Below are positions 29,466 through 41,197 of a stretch of DNA of 64,000 bases, piece by piece. The stretch's first letter is position 1, and each line of letters opens with the position of its first letter. The stretch is taken from contig CM072516.1 of NCBI GenBank assembly GCA_036898135.1, positions 61,910,240 to 61,974,239 of the forward strand, given 5' to 3'. Made by a program: the position numbers and the translations under genes. The notes under the pieces are model-generated. The model had not been told where the DNA came from. It was given only the letters and a program-made list of their open reading frames with translations, and did no database searches. The DNA comes from Oncomelania hupensis. Taxonomy: Eukaryota; Mollusca; Gastropoda; Littorinimorpha; Pomatiopsidae.

Positions 29466-32400
29466 GAAACGACGCCCTCGTCAGTTGCGGTCGTCATCGG
29501 CCCAGGGTCAAAGACGATGATCACGTGGGCTTCCCTGGAATCAGTGCGCCCTCCGTTGTCTCCTTCTTCCATCGGATGTCCGACGCAGTCGACGTTGTCA
29601 TTTCCCAGAATGCATTCGCTGGGTCTCACTGTCAGGTTGGCTTCTGCGAGACGGTGGAACAGCTCCCTCAAGGTCTGCAGATGCTCCTTCCAGGTCTGGG
29701 TGTGGACTTCATGTTCGACCAAAGTCGTAGAGCCTGGGACATCATTGGAGCTCTGGGTAAACTCGCCCATAAGGTCCTTGAGCTCAATCTCTTGACCTTC
29801 CGTCAAGCGTGGTTCTAGCTTAACATCATTGATGCCTTCTTTGCTGTGGAAGTCTCCAAGTTCCAACAGTTCCTCGCTGTCAAAGCTGTTATCGATCTCA
29901 GCTGCTGTGGCTGCGTGCACAGTCTCTGATGGCCTTTCCACGTACAGCTTAAGGAGGTTGGCGTGGTATATCTTGGAATGCTGGCCGACCTTCACCTTAT
30001 AGTCGTTGATCCCCACCACGGTCTCCACTTCGTACGGGCCTCTCCACTGCATCAGCAACTTATTATGATCGGTAGGTAGCAGCACCAGCACTTTGTTGCC
30101 AGGTTTGAACTTCCTGTTCACAGCCCTACGATCATAGTAGTGCTTTCCACAGTCTTGGGACTTCTTCAGGTTTTCTCTGGCTATCTCGAGAGTCTGCTCC
30201 AGCTTCTCCCGTAGCTCAAACACGTACTGGTAGCTGTTCTTCACCTCTGGGGTGTCTACTTCTTTCGTCCACAGTTCTTTTAGGATGTGCATCGGCCCTC
30301 GGATGGTTCTTCCGTACAGCAGCTCGAACGGAGAAAAGCCGGTGGACTCCTGCGGTACTTCTCTGTAGGCGAAAAGTAAGGCGTTGATATAGCGATGCCA
30401 TTGTCTGGGCTGCTCGCTGCACAGTTTCTTCAAGGTGGACTTCAGCGTAGCATTGAACTTCTCGACGAGCCCGTTGCACATTGGATGGTAGGGTGTCGTA
30501 GTCAAATGCCGGATGCTCAGCAGTCGGTTGACCTCCTTCATGCAGTCAGAGACGAACTGCGTCCCGAGGTCTGTCAGAATTTCTTCAGGCACTCCAAGCC
30601 TACTGAACATGTCCACCAGTGCCTCTGCTACAGTTTCAGTGTCAATCTTCTTCAGTGGCACTGCTTCTGGGTACCGAGTCGCATAGTCCACTAAAGTCAG
30701 TACCCATCGATGACCTTCTTCACTCGGAGGTCTTATTTCGCCGATTAAGTCTAAGGCCACCCTCTTGAAAGGTCGGTCGATCAGAGGCATCCTCTGCATA
30801 GGCACTTTCGGGACCCTTCCTCGAGGTATGGTCTTCTGGCAAATGTCACATGATCGGCAGAAACGGCTGACGTCCGCATGAAGTCCTGGCCAGTAGAATA
30901 CCGCCTGGATTCGGTCTGACGTCTTCTTGATACCTAGGTGACCTCCCATGATTGAGTCATGCGCTACTTCCATCACCTGGCGCCTTAGGGGTAACGGTAC
31001 CAAGACTTGACGTAGTGGTTTACCTCCGTTGACCCTCGGGTGCTGGAAGATTCGGTACAGGATCTTGGCCTTCACCTCAAAATAGACCGTACCACTGCCT
31101 TTGGTCACGTGGTCTTGGCGGTTCCTGTACTTGTTTAAAGTGCTATCAGCTTCCTGGAGCTGGATCAGCTTATCTCTGTCCACGATGGCAGCTTTGGAGT
31201 TGTCGGCGACCTTCAGTGGTGTAGACACCTTGTCTCTCTTGGCCTGGGCCCTGGTAGTAACAGCACTGACGATCTCTGGTCGGCAGGGCTGAGCCGGAGT
31301 AACCACATTGTCCCGTAGCAGCTCTGTAAGGTCTCCATCGGGAAACGGCAATGGATCCTCCTCCACAACTTCGACGCGTTGGGTTGAGGCAGGACTCCAC
31401 TCTGGATCGGGGTCGTCGGGTCGTCTCGCGCCGTCGATATTCCCGATCATCAAATCATACAGCGGCTTCTTCAGGCAAACCGCTTCGACTTCGCCTATGT
31501 AGAAAGGGGTGTTGACATGAATTTTTGCAACTGGCGCTTTCACACATTTGCTGTCGGCCATGAGTGTCCATTTAGAATCGCCAGTGAACTGTTCTTTAGC
31601 GATTAGGTCTTCTCTGACGATGACCCCACTGCAGCCAGAGTCTCTTAGAACAGTCACTTCATGATTTCCGACGCGTCCCTTGGAAACAGGCATGTTCTGG
31701 ACGGTCACAGCTGCGCTGGCGACGACGGGGATGGATTTTCCGTTGGCAAGGAGAAGTTGGCCATCAGTCATGCACTCTTGCACGTCTGCAGGGGTAGCTG
31801 TGCGCTTGGTCTCACTCGGAAGAATGACGCTCCCGCCGCACACTTGATGGTCAGATCTACTGTTTTGCCGTTGATTGGAGAACCGCCTCTGCCGGTTGCC
31901 CGCCGCTGCATTGTCCGTACTGCTCCGCTGTCCGCTATTTCTGCTTTGAGGGCAGCTGGCAGCTCTGTGGTCTGTAGCGTTGCAGATAAAACAGCCTCTT
32001 GAGTGCCCTTCCCTGGGAGGAGGCGTGGAGTCCGTCTGTCTCTGGCTCGTCTGGCTCCCTTGGACCTGGTTCCCATGGTTTGCAGTCTTCTGAAAATGTT
32101 TCGTCGCGCTGGGTAGCCCCAGGGTTTTCCCATGAGCGATGAGATATCTTTCAGCAGCCTCAGTCACATCTTTAAGCGTCTGCAGCTTTTGTTCTTCTAA
32201 GTAGGTCGCTAGGTCCTTGTGACAGGCATTGAGAAATTGTTCTTTCACAATCAGGTCATGGAGACTGTCGTAAGACTTCATTTCGCCTGATAACTCCACC
32301 CACTTGTGTAGATATGACGACAGGCGCTCCACAAACTGCTTTGGCGTCTCGTCTGACTTAGGCCGGCATTCACGGAAGCGTTTACGGTAGCCCTTCTCTG

Positions 32401-32875
32401 TAAAGTTGTAGCACTGCAACAGGGCCTCTTTCAAGACGTCGTAGTTTTTGGCGTCATCGTTCGACAGTCTGGTGTAAACTTCGAGGGCTTGCCCCGTCAG
32501 AAGTGCACTCAGTCGAATCGCCCAGTCTCGAGGTTGCCAATTGGAGCTTTCGGCGAACCTTTCGAATCTCGCCAGATAGCTGTCGATCTGGTCCTTCCCG
32601 TCGACGAAAGCTGGCAATTTTGGAGCCGTGTTGTCACTGATAACTTGTGGCGCATTCTGCTGTTGCTGGATACGCGCCATTTCTAGCTGGAACTCAAGAC
32701 GCTTCAGCTCGAATTCTCTGTCTTTTTCTTGCCGCTGCTGTTCAATTTCTAGACGCTTCTGTTCTAATTCTATTTCTTTTTCTTCGCGCCATATTCTCTC
32801 TTGAGACTTGACGTACTCCGTCAGCTGTTTGCCTTTTAGATTTAGTTCAACCCCTCTCTGCCAGAAGTCAGCCAT
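29444..32875 (-). CDS. Gypsy Gag-Pol polyprotein, integrase before RT remnant
   Basis: Single 1143-residue frame. A charged coiled coil (about 20-75) precedes a gag/capsid-like region (80-250) and a CCHC zinc knuckle (C295, C298, H303, C308). The aspartic protease shows the DSG triad at 412-414 and LMIGN at 475-479. Integrase follows: HHCC zinc site (H639, H646, C676, C679), core D709, D769 and E805 (35 residues between the last two) and WRGPYEV (944-950) of the GPY/F module. After it, LVEHEVHTQ (1052-1060), normally ahead of RT, joins directly to TWKEHLQTLRELFHRL (1061-1076) from the RT thumb. The fingers, palm and YxDD box are absent and no RNase H is recognisable. Ordinary Ty3/gypsy pol has RT-RH-IN; IN-first order is known for Gmr1-like elements. 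Gag and integrase look intact; RT cannot function. Confidence 0.93.
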   Translation of the reverse strand: MADFWQRGVELNLKGKQLTEYVKSQERIWREEKEIELEQKRLEIEQQRQEKDREFELKRLEFQLEMARIQQQQNAPQVISDNTAPKLPAFVDGKDQIDSYLARFERFAESSNWQPRDWAIRLSALLTGQALEVYTRLSNDDAKNYDVLKEALLQCYNFTEKGYRKRFRECRPKSDETPKQFVERLSSYLHKWVELSGEMKSYDSLHDLIVKEQFLNACHKDLATYLEEQKLQTLKDVTEAAERYLIAHGKTLGLPSATKHFQKTANHGNQVQGSQTSQRQTDSTPPPREGHSRGCFICNATDHRAASCPQSRNSGQRSSTDNAAAGNRQRRFSNQRQNSRSDHQVCGGSVILPSETKRTATPADVQECMTDGQLLLANGKSIPVVASAAVTVQNMPVSKGRVGNHEVTVLRDSGCSGVIVREDLIAKEQFTGDSKWTLMADSKCVKAPVAKIHVNTPFYIGEVEAVCLKKPLYDLMIGNIDGARRPDDPDPEWSPASTQRVEVVEEDPLPFPDGDLTELLRDNVVTPAQPCRPEIVSAVTTRAQAKRDKVSTPLKVADNSKAAIVDRDKLIQLQEADSTLNKYRNRQDHVTKGSGTVYFEVKAKILYRIFQHPRVNGGKPLRQVLVPLPLRRQVMEVAHDSIMGGHLGIKKTSDRIQAVFYWPGLHADVSRFCRSCDICQKTIPRGRVPKVPMQRMPLIDRPFKRVALDLIGEIRPPSEEGHRWVLTLVDYATRYPEAVPLKKIDTETVAEALVDMFSRLGVPEEILTDLGTQFVSDCMKEVNRLLSIRHLTTTPYHPMCNGLVEKFNATLKSTLKKLCSEQPRQWHRYINALLFAYREVPQESTGFSPFELLYGRTIRGPMHILKELWTKEVDTPEVKNSYQYVFELREKLEQTLEIARENLKKSQDCGKHYYDRRAVNRKFKPGNKVLVLLPTDHNKLLMQWRGPYEVETVVGINDYKVKVGQHSKIYHANLLKLYVERPSETVHAATAAEIDNSFDSEELLELGDFHSKEGINDVKLEPRLTEGQEIELKDLMGEFTQSSNDVPGSTTLVEHEVHTQTWKEHLQTLRELFHRLAEANLTVRPSECILGNDNVDCVGHPMEEGDNGGRTDSREAHVIIVFDPGPMTTATDEGVVSLRMKEH

Positions 32876-33404
32876 CTTGATGCTTCTGGAAAGTTCTTTT
32901 CTAGAAAGTTCTTGACTGTAGAGTTCTTTTTCTGGAAAGTTCTTGACTGTGCTGTACCTTTCTAGACTGTTCTAGAACAGCACGCTTTCTGCAGTAGCGC
33001 TGATGCTTGTCACTAGTCGCCTTCGCTGACGCAGGCCCCGCTGTCCTCGTCGTATGCGACGCTGCACCACGCTGGTGTTGATGTATACGCTCCTGTGCTG
33101 AAGTATACGCGACGTCCGCTCGCCGCTCTCTGTAACACTGGCGATGTAGCTCCGAGACTGTCCCTCGACGTAGTCTTACGGCAGCTACGTAGTCCCGATC
33201 TGTTGTTCGCTCACGAAGCAACTCTTCAGCGACTACACGCCCTTGCAGTCAACCCGAATCTATCGGTGATGTAGTCCCAGTATGTTGGCCCCTCTCGACG
33301 CAACTCGTTGGCGGCTACCCTCGATGACTGCCTCTCGTAACGTTGACTCGCTTGTAGCAGTTGAACCCTTGGCTATGGCGTGAATCGCGGCTTGACCCCC
33401 AAAA
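32876..33404 (-). other. Gypsy leader with HSE-like motifs
   Basis: Untranslated leader between LTR and gag. Close to the gag start it has three GAAAGTTC blocks (32889, 32904, 32935) and one GTTCTAGAAC (32969-32978). All fit nGAAnnTTCn or its inverted phase, the unit of heat-shock elements. A 106-codon minus-strand frame (32901-33221) lies in the leader but is not recognised. Confidence 0.6.
33386..33404 (-). other. Candidate primer-binding site
   Basis: Directly after the 5' LTR the minus strand reads TTTTGGGGGTCAAGCCGCG. A PBS normally starts TGG, and TGGGGGTCAAGCCGCG is the likely site. The priming tRNA could not be named. Confidence 0.5.
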
Positions 33405-34140
<736 letters not shown>

Positions 34141-34783
34141 TTGTGTAACCTAGAGCGATAGATACTCTGGATAAAGACAGGCTGTATATCACGTTTGCGT
34201 TGATTAAAAAAAACCGACAAGAGTGGTATTATGAAGCATCATTCAAATAGTTTACTAATGAAAGGAAACAGACATCGGTTCATCAGTACGGTAGATGCGC
34301 AGTAGGCTACATATACAATCGTTGAAATCCGTTGAGAGGATGGGGTCTAGTTATATATTCGTCTCTTGTAAAGAAACGACATGGAGAGCTAGAGTGCTGA
34401 AGGCCTGATGTTCAAAGCACTGAACAATGGCTTGTGACTGTTTTCTATAGATAGGGTATACTGACTAAAATCCCACGCTGTAGCGGTGGAGGCGAAAAAC
34501 GAAAGATGCAAATTCGGCAGATGCCCATATCGGATACGGTGCCGTTGCAGAATTAAGCCGACGATCCCCTCACAAGCCGTCCTCTAATGAATCATATTTT
34601 CGTGTTAAATGAATCTACGCTTTTCGATGGAGCATGTACAGGCAGCGGACCTGCCTGTTTGTCAGTGTGTGTGAGGGAGAGGGAGAGAGAGATGGGTGGG
34701 TGAGGGTGATGCGTGAATTTAATTGGTGATGAGGGGTGTGTGGAGTTGTGCGTGAAAGGATGTGTGCGAGTGACAGAGCGAGA

Positions 34784-34786
<3 letters not shown>
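34141..34786. other. Spacer
   Basis: Non-repetitive; no gene is seen. Confidence 0.5.
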
Positions 34787-34846
<60 letters not shown>

Positions 34847-34900
34847 AGAAGAAGAAGAAGAAGAAGAAGAAGAAGAAGAAGAAGAAGAAGAAGAAGAAAT
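34787..34900. repeat. (GA)n(GAA)n compound microsatellite
   Basis: GA array to about 34843, then GAA. Confidence 0.96.
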
Positions 34901-35096
34901 AAAAAGAGATAAATTTAGACTAAAGACCGGGAAAATTTTAAAAAGTCAGACCAAGACAGAAACAAAATACGAAAAAAAAAAACAAGAAGTCTCCATAGCT
35001 GTGCGGGTGCATTGGATATTTGAGGGCAGGGGAAAGCCGACGTAAAGTCAACGATGGCAATATTCATAACCTGTAGTCCTGAGGTTTAACGACAGT

Positions 35097-35113
35097 TTGT
35101 GTGTGTGTGTGTG

Positions 35114-35149
<36 letters not shown>
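35097..35149. repeat. (GT)n microsatellite
   Basis: GT array with one AG interruption. Confidence 0.95.
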
Positions 35150-35150
<1 letters not shown>

Positions 35151-35467
35151 ATTCTAGAGCCAGAGACTTCAGTCAACAGCGTAGTATACTCGTCGAGTCT
35201 TCTCTACGCAGTGTGAGCAGGCCTTAGTATGTAAGGTAGAGGCAGTGAGCTGGTTTTGCCATCAGAAACAATCTGCAGCACGCTGTTGTAATGTTTTGCA
35301 TGAAGGTAAGAGGATGAGGGAGAGGGACGGACACTATTTGGTCACCTACGATGCCTAATTTCTGGCTGTCTTTTCAGCGTGTGAGCAAGAAAGAACGAGA
35401 GATAGAGAGGGGGGGGGGAGAGAGAGAGGGAGAGAGTGGGGAGTAGAGAAAGAGAGAATCACAGAAT

Positions 35468-35469
<2 letters not shown>
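35150..35469. other. Spacer
   Basis: Non-repetitive until GA/G-rich DNA from 35395; no gene is seen. Confidence 0.5.
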
Positions 35470-35553
<84 letters not shown>

Positions 35554-35610
35554 AAGACAGAGTCACATAATGGCAGAGAGAGAGAGAGAGACAAAGACAG
35601 AGACATACAC

Positions 35611-35698
<88 letters not shown>

Positions 35699-35756
35699 AA
35701 GACAGAGACATACAGAGAGCGAGAGAGAGAGGGAGGGAGGGAGGGAGGGAGGGAGG
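35470..35756. repeat. Interrupted (GA)n and (GGGA)n
   Basis: Two long GA blocks separated by duplicated ACAAAGACAGAG-type bridges. GGGA units lie at 35729-35756. Confidence 0.94.
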
Positions 35757-36554
35757 AAGGAGAAATAAAGGAAATGGATGCAAGTAGTTGTTTAAACTTT
35801 AAAGCAGGAATATTCTCCTGCAAGAGACTGGCAACATTTTTTTTGGCTTCTTTTTATTTTAAAAATTAAACCCTTTCGATTTAGCTGCAGACAATAATTG
35901 AAAAGGGAAAGCACGAAGCACACGCGCATTACGTTTCCTGCAATATTCATTTTGTGTTTTGTCTGTGTGAGTGTGTGTGTATGTGTGTGTGAGAGTGCGT
36001 GTGTGTTTACCTGGCATTTTACCTGGCAGTTTTACCTGTTCCTTTACTATAGACAATTTTCTTCCCCGCAAACTTTATTCCACGGCCTTTTTCTGTCTGC
36101 CTATCTGTCCGTCTATCTCTGGGTCTATCTGTCTCTGTCTGTCTTTCTGACTCTGTCTCCCTCTGTCTTTGCCTCCCTCTCTGTCTCGCTCTCTGTTCCT
36201 GTTTGTCTCTGTCTCTCTTTTTCTCTTTCTCTGTCTCTCTCACTATCTCTAAAGTAAGGGCACATGGGGTAGGGTTGGATGGGGGGTGGTGAGACAAGGG
36301 GGAGGGGGAAGTACCGTGACAGGTGATTGGGGTGGAAAGCCGCTTCCAGGCCTTAAAGGCTCTCAAGTATTGATTGACACCCTGCGTCTTTGGCGTTGTC
36401 TTTCTCCCCGTCTGTCTACCCCTGTGCTTCTCTGCTGTCTCCCGCTGTCCCTCTGGTCTAGTTGTTTTCCCTTCTATACCTATCAGAACAGCGCAACAGG
36501 TTTGTAAGATTATAGACTTCCGAGCCTAAAACCTTGATTCTATATTTAATGACC

Positions 36555-36558
<4 letters not shown>
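35757..36558. other. Spacer with TG and CTGT-rich tracts
   Basis: Pyrimidine-rich CTGT/CTCT tract at 36090-36250; no gene is seen. Confidence 0.5.
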
Positions 36559-36642
<84 letters not shown>

Positions 36643-36652
36643 TCTCTCTCTG

Positions 36653-36721
<69 letters not shown>
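36559..36721. repeat. (CT)n microsatellite
   Basis: Two CT blocks with a short ATCTC...TGTTT interruption at about 36640-36658. Confidence 0.96.
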
Positions 36722-36723
<2 letters not shown>

Positions 36724-37321
36724 TGGGCATGACAAACATGTCCCAAAGTGGATTTTATAATGTTAACCAAGCGAGAGTAATTGTGTGCCTGTAGTATTGA
36801 GTGACATGTAAAGTGCTGTATATATCAAAGGAGGAGCCGCCCTTTTGCTAGACTCGCGTGGTGACGTTATTGCGATAAACCGAATATCACCACGCGTGCA
36901 CCACCCCGCGACAGCCACTCCCCACCCCTTTTTTTCTTTTTTCCTTCGCTTGGAAAAGTGTTTTTTCTAATTAAAAACAACACACATAATGTCTTCTTTG
37001 TATTCCTTGTATTTATATCAATGTTTTGTTGTTGTTTCCTGTCGTCCGCCAGTTATAATTTAATGCATTATTATTATTTGGGTAGCACTCATTTAAGCCT
37101 TGAGCTTTTGTGCGCCTTGATGGTTTTGCCTTGTATTGTTATCTGGTTTGTTTGTTGAATAAATGTAGGTGAAAACAACCGAATATTTGTTTCTCAGCTA
37201 CTTCCGCAAGTCCTATTTTAAAAGCGTTCACCTCAACATCATTTTTAATAAACAAATAACCCCATGAGAGCTAAGGTAGTCAAACCTCTTGGTGTGTTTT
37301 AATATTTAAGGGTAAAAAGGT
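36722..37321. other. Spacer with 10-bp perfect inverted repeat
   Basis: CGCGTGGTGA at 36855-36864 and its exact complement TCACCACGCG at 36887-36896, spacer 22 bp. No gene is seen. Confidence 0.5.
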
Positions 37322-37600
37322 AAAGGTAAAGGTGGTCCCATAGCTTTGTGGCCGTAGGGGAGCGTGATGTTGGAGATCACACTTATCTTTGGCCAGCGTA
37401 ATGAGGGTGATGCCCATCTCTCTCCCTCGCTGCTTTACCTTCCCCACCCTTAAGAGAGTAGGTACTCAGTCACAGTTGAGTCAGTCAACTGGGGGCGTTG
37501 TTATTTGTCGCTTCACGGTTTGCGGTCACCCATCCAAGTGCTAACCCCTTGGGGTCATGAGCAATCTTGCCACTGTAGATTGTTCTAACCTATAAAGGGA
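37322..37600 (-). mobile_element. Repeat with 5S rRNA-like internal promoter box
   Basis: The minus strand at 37523-37546 reads GGTTAGCACTTGGATGGGTG then ACCG, 22 of 24 identical to the box C region of animal 5S rRNA. The flanks are not 5S. A 5S-derived SINE or a retroposed 5S fragment would explain it; its other boundary is set by the GGTAAAGGT-rich end at about 37322. Confidence 0.5.
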
Positions 37601-37659
37601 AAAGTGAAAGCCCCAGTTGAAAACCTGTCTTTCCTTTATAGGCATGACCGATTCACTGC

Positions 37660-38248
37660 GGCAACAGTACCCCCGTTGGAGTGCCGGGGGTTTCAGTATA
37701 AATAGTATCCCCACTTTTTGGAAATTTAGTGCTTTAAATTCCCACTGTCGCTGTCTTCCTCATTTGCTCTTTCCCATTCCTGCTCTGTCCTATCACTCTG
37801 CTATACTATCTTCTTCTCCGCTAGATCAATGACCTACCTTTTTTCTTGAAAACTCTTCCTGGACAAGACTCCTTGTTTGTGTATGAGGTCTGTTGGATCA
37901 GCTTGGGAGTGTTGGACGCTTTCTGCCGGGTGGTCACTAGGGCTTCCTATGATGTTATTATTTAGCAATATAGGCATTTTATATGTATGTGTTTTGTTGA
38001 TAATTTATAATGATGTTTGTATTCTATTTTGTTTTTGTAACCGGGGGTTCGAGTAGTTGGGGTAAAGCCTCAGCCGTCCCCTGCGTGGGATGTCTTTATT
38101 GTAAAGTGACTTTGCCGGTGGAGGGCATTCAATTTTCCCACTAGGGTTGTTTCAGCAGATCTTTTATGCGGATCGGGGGTTGTCCGGTCCTGATTTGGCT
38201 CGGAAGAGTCCGCTGGACCTAAAGCAACAATAAATCAATCAATCAATC
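37660..38248 (+). repeat. Unclassified ~600-bp interspersed repeat, copy a
   Basis: Starts near a GTATAAATAGTATCCCCAC motif and ends in an AATC tetranucleotide tail. It is collinear with copies at 38567-39172 and 55928-56506. No protein is recognised in any frame. The tetranucleotide tail suggests retroposition. Confidence 0.8.
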
Positions 38249-38335
38249 CAAGTGCTAACCGCACTGGACGGTGCTTAACTTGCGACACAGTAGCGAGTGC
38301 TCCAACCACTGTGCTATCCGACATACGGGAGACAA
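38247..38335 (-). mobile_element. 5S/tRNA-like SINE head fragment
   Basis: The minus strand reads AGTTAAGCACCGTC, then GGTTAGCACTTGGAT, matching the 5S rRNA box A to box C region at 28 of 38 positions without gaps by hand. Upstream, GATAGCACAGTGG resembles a tRNA A box. It is cut exactly at GGAT, where the tail of the neighbouring repeat begins. Confidence 0.5.
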
Positions 38336-38566
38336 CAAAAAATGTGTAGAAGACGCGTGATAAAGGTTTCTCGCCTAAAGACACCGTACTGGAGGTTTTT
38401 TTTGTTAGCATCTTGGATAGATTATTAAATGTTATCCTCCGCGGAATGATGGAATGATAAGAAAGAACAATCTCACATTCTCTTCTGCCAAAGATTTGCT
38501 TTATAAAATGTAATGTTTTGCTTGTCTTATATAAAATTATACTGTTTCCAAAACAACTAATCTCCC

Positions 38567-39172
38567 CTCCCCCACCCCCTCGTGGGGATGCCGGAGGTTT
38601 TTGTATAAATAGTGTCCCCACTTTCTGGAAATGTAGTGCTTTAAATTCCCACTGTCGCTTGTTTTTTCTCATTCCTAGTCTGTTCTATCAATCTACTATA
38701 CTATCTTCTTCTTCTCTAGACCAGTCACCTATCTTTTTTTCTTGAAAACTCTTCTGGGACAAAATTCCTCATTTGTGTGAGGTCTGTTGGATCAGCTTGG
38801 GAATATTGGACGCGCTCTGCCAAATGGTCACTAGGGCTTCCTGTGATATTATTATTTAGCAATGTAGGCATTTTATATGTATGTGTTTTATTGATATTTT
38901 ATTATAATATTTGTATTCTATTTTGTTTTTGTGAACGGAGGTTCGATAAATTAGAGTATAGCCTCAGCGTCCCCTGAGTGGGATGCCTTTATTGTAAAGT
39001 GACCGGCTGGTGGAGTGCCTTCAGTGTTACCACTAGGGTTTTTTCATCAGATCTTTTATGCGGATCAGGAGTGAGTTCTCTTTCAGCGAAATTGGGTCTT
39101 GATTTTGTGGTCCTGATTCGGCTTTTTGCAGTCCGCTTGACCCTGTATGCAATGAATAACTAACTAACTAAC
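38567..39172 (+). repeat. Unclassified ~600-bp interspersed repeat, copy b
   Basis: Full-length match to copies a and c, ending in AACT tetramers. Confidence 0.85.
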
Positions 39173-40426
39173 AAAGAGAACCCAATAATTTCGATTCATA
39201 AAGTGTTCTATGTCATCGAGTGTTAATGTTAGGAAAATAGATTATCTAAGACTCACATTAAGCCCTGAACACAATAGAAAGATACTGCATCTATCTCCTC
39301 ATACATTGAATCACTAAGACGGCATAGCTTCAGCGAGTCTTAGCTTCGCAGTACATAGTGCGATACCTCCTCCCTCTAAATATTTCTTCCTGGCTACCCG
39401 GTTGTTACAAAGGACTTCCCGGGAGACGGGCTACTTGATGGAAATGCACTTACCGCCCGCCCGCCCGCCCGCCCGCCATCTCTTCCCCCCCCCTTCCCCC
39501 CGCTCACTTCTCATTGTGATGGCCACCCGGTTAATGCAGGGTGCATCCCTGGAGACTGTCTTGGTGGAATTGTATATAACAGCGCGGAAGAGCAAGTCAA
39601 GAGACTTAAAATAGAGAAAGGGAACTAACCAGAGAGAAAGGGAGAAAACCATTAGAGGAAGTAAAAAAAAAAAAAAGATGGATAGGAATTACCGGAGGAG
39701 AAACTGGAGGTTACCATTATAGGATAGATAGAAGAAGCTATGTATAAACCATTTTAGGAGAAAGAGGAGAGACCGACAGAGGAGAACAGAGCGAACAATG
39801 GTCGCATAAAATAATTGTAAAAATGAATAGACGTTAAATAAAAGAGGGAATGTGAACTGAATGGATGCCATTATCGATGTGAACTGTTCCCACGAACCAC
39901 CCCCACCACACATTACTTCACCTCACACCACCTCCCCTCATATTCAACCCACTTTTAGCTATGGTAACTGGGAATTTAAACCATGTATTCAACTTATGCT
40001 ACGATATTAACATATAATGATACATTTTAAGTTTAACATGTACCTTTTACTTTCCGTTTACTATCTGTGCAACCAGTTTCACCTTTCTCATCCCACTTTC
40101 CTTTTTCTTCCTCTGACTCCACCTCATCCGCTGCACCCAACCGTCCACACCTGCCATTTTAAAAAAAGGTTACTTGGGAATGTCAGGAAAACCCCATTAA
40201 ATTTCTTCTGTCTGCTGCGGCTCTGTCGGTTCCCATCACTCATTTTCATATTGATCTGTCTTTCTCTGTCTCTCTCTGTCTTTCTCTGTCTCTCTTTCAC
40301 GATAAGTTGTTGCTCAATCCATGCTCTTCATTTAGTTGACTGTCCATGTCATTCTCTCTCTGTCTCTGCCTGCATGTGTCTCTGTCTTGTCTCTGGCTGT
40401 CTGTCTCTCTGTCTCTCTCTGTAGAG
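39173..40426. other. Spacer
   Basis: No gene is seen. A run of CCCG/CGCC tetramers lies at 39453-39477. Confidence 0.5.
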
Positions 40427-40513
40427 GAAGAGGAAGAAGAAGAAGAAAAAGAAGAAGAAGAAGAAGAAGAAGAAGAAGAAGAAGAAGAAGAAGAAGAAGA
40501 AGAAGAAGAAGAA

Positions 40514-40549
<36 letters not shown>

Positions 40550-40560
40550 CTAGAAGAAGA
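40427..40560. repeat. (GAA)n(CAA)n compound microsatellite
   Basis: GAA to about 40513, then CAA to 40550. Confidence 0.96.
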
Positions 40561-40704
40561 ATAAGAAGAATTGAAAGGGATTTTTTTTTTTAAACAACGA
40601 TGGAAAGAAAGAAGAACAAAAGGTCTTTTGCAAAAGCTAAACGGGAAAAAAATAATGACGCTGCGACATACGTTTACTCAAGGAGTTGTTGTTGTTTTGT
40701 TATT

Positions 40705-40735
<31 letters not shown>

Positions 40736-40803
40736 CTTCTTTCCGTTCTTGTTTTCTTTTGTGCTTTCGTCTTTCACTTAGCTAGCAGTATAAAATTAAA
40801 CCG

Positions 40804-40807
<4 letters not shown>
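40561..40807. other. Spacer with TTG run
   Basis: TTG run at 40706-40731; no gene is seen. Confidence 0.45.

Positions 40808-40866
<59 letters not shown>
40808..40866. repeat. (GA)n(GACA)n compound microsatellite
   Basis: GA run then GACA units, followed by GA-rich DNA to 40950. Confidence 0.93.
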
Positions 40867-41119
40867 ATAAGAGACAAAGAGAGTGAGAGGGAGACAGAGA
40901 GAGAGAAACAGAGACAGAGAGACGGAGAGAGAGTGAGACACAGAGAGAGTCTACTGCAAAAAGTAAATTAGGCATCTTGTCATTGTTGTTTTTGTGTGTG
41001 GTTTTTTTCTTTTTTTAAAATGTAGTTGAATCACGATTCCTATACTTAAGAATGAGACTATAAGATAAAAACCTTTTAACACTGCACAATACGAGGAAGT
41101 CGGTAATAACCTAAAGAAG

Positions 41120-41120
41120 A

Positions 41121-41197
<77 letters not shown>

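Noticed and set aside
29171..29818. 215-residue plus-strand open frame
   Set aside because: Antisense to the gypsy 3' region and end of gag-pol; a shadow frame.
32901..33221. Separate leader protein in the gypsy element
   Set aside because: 106 codons with no family match and overlapping the HSE-like repeats; kept only as part of the leader.
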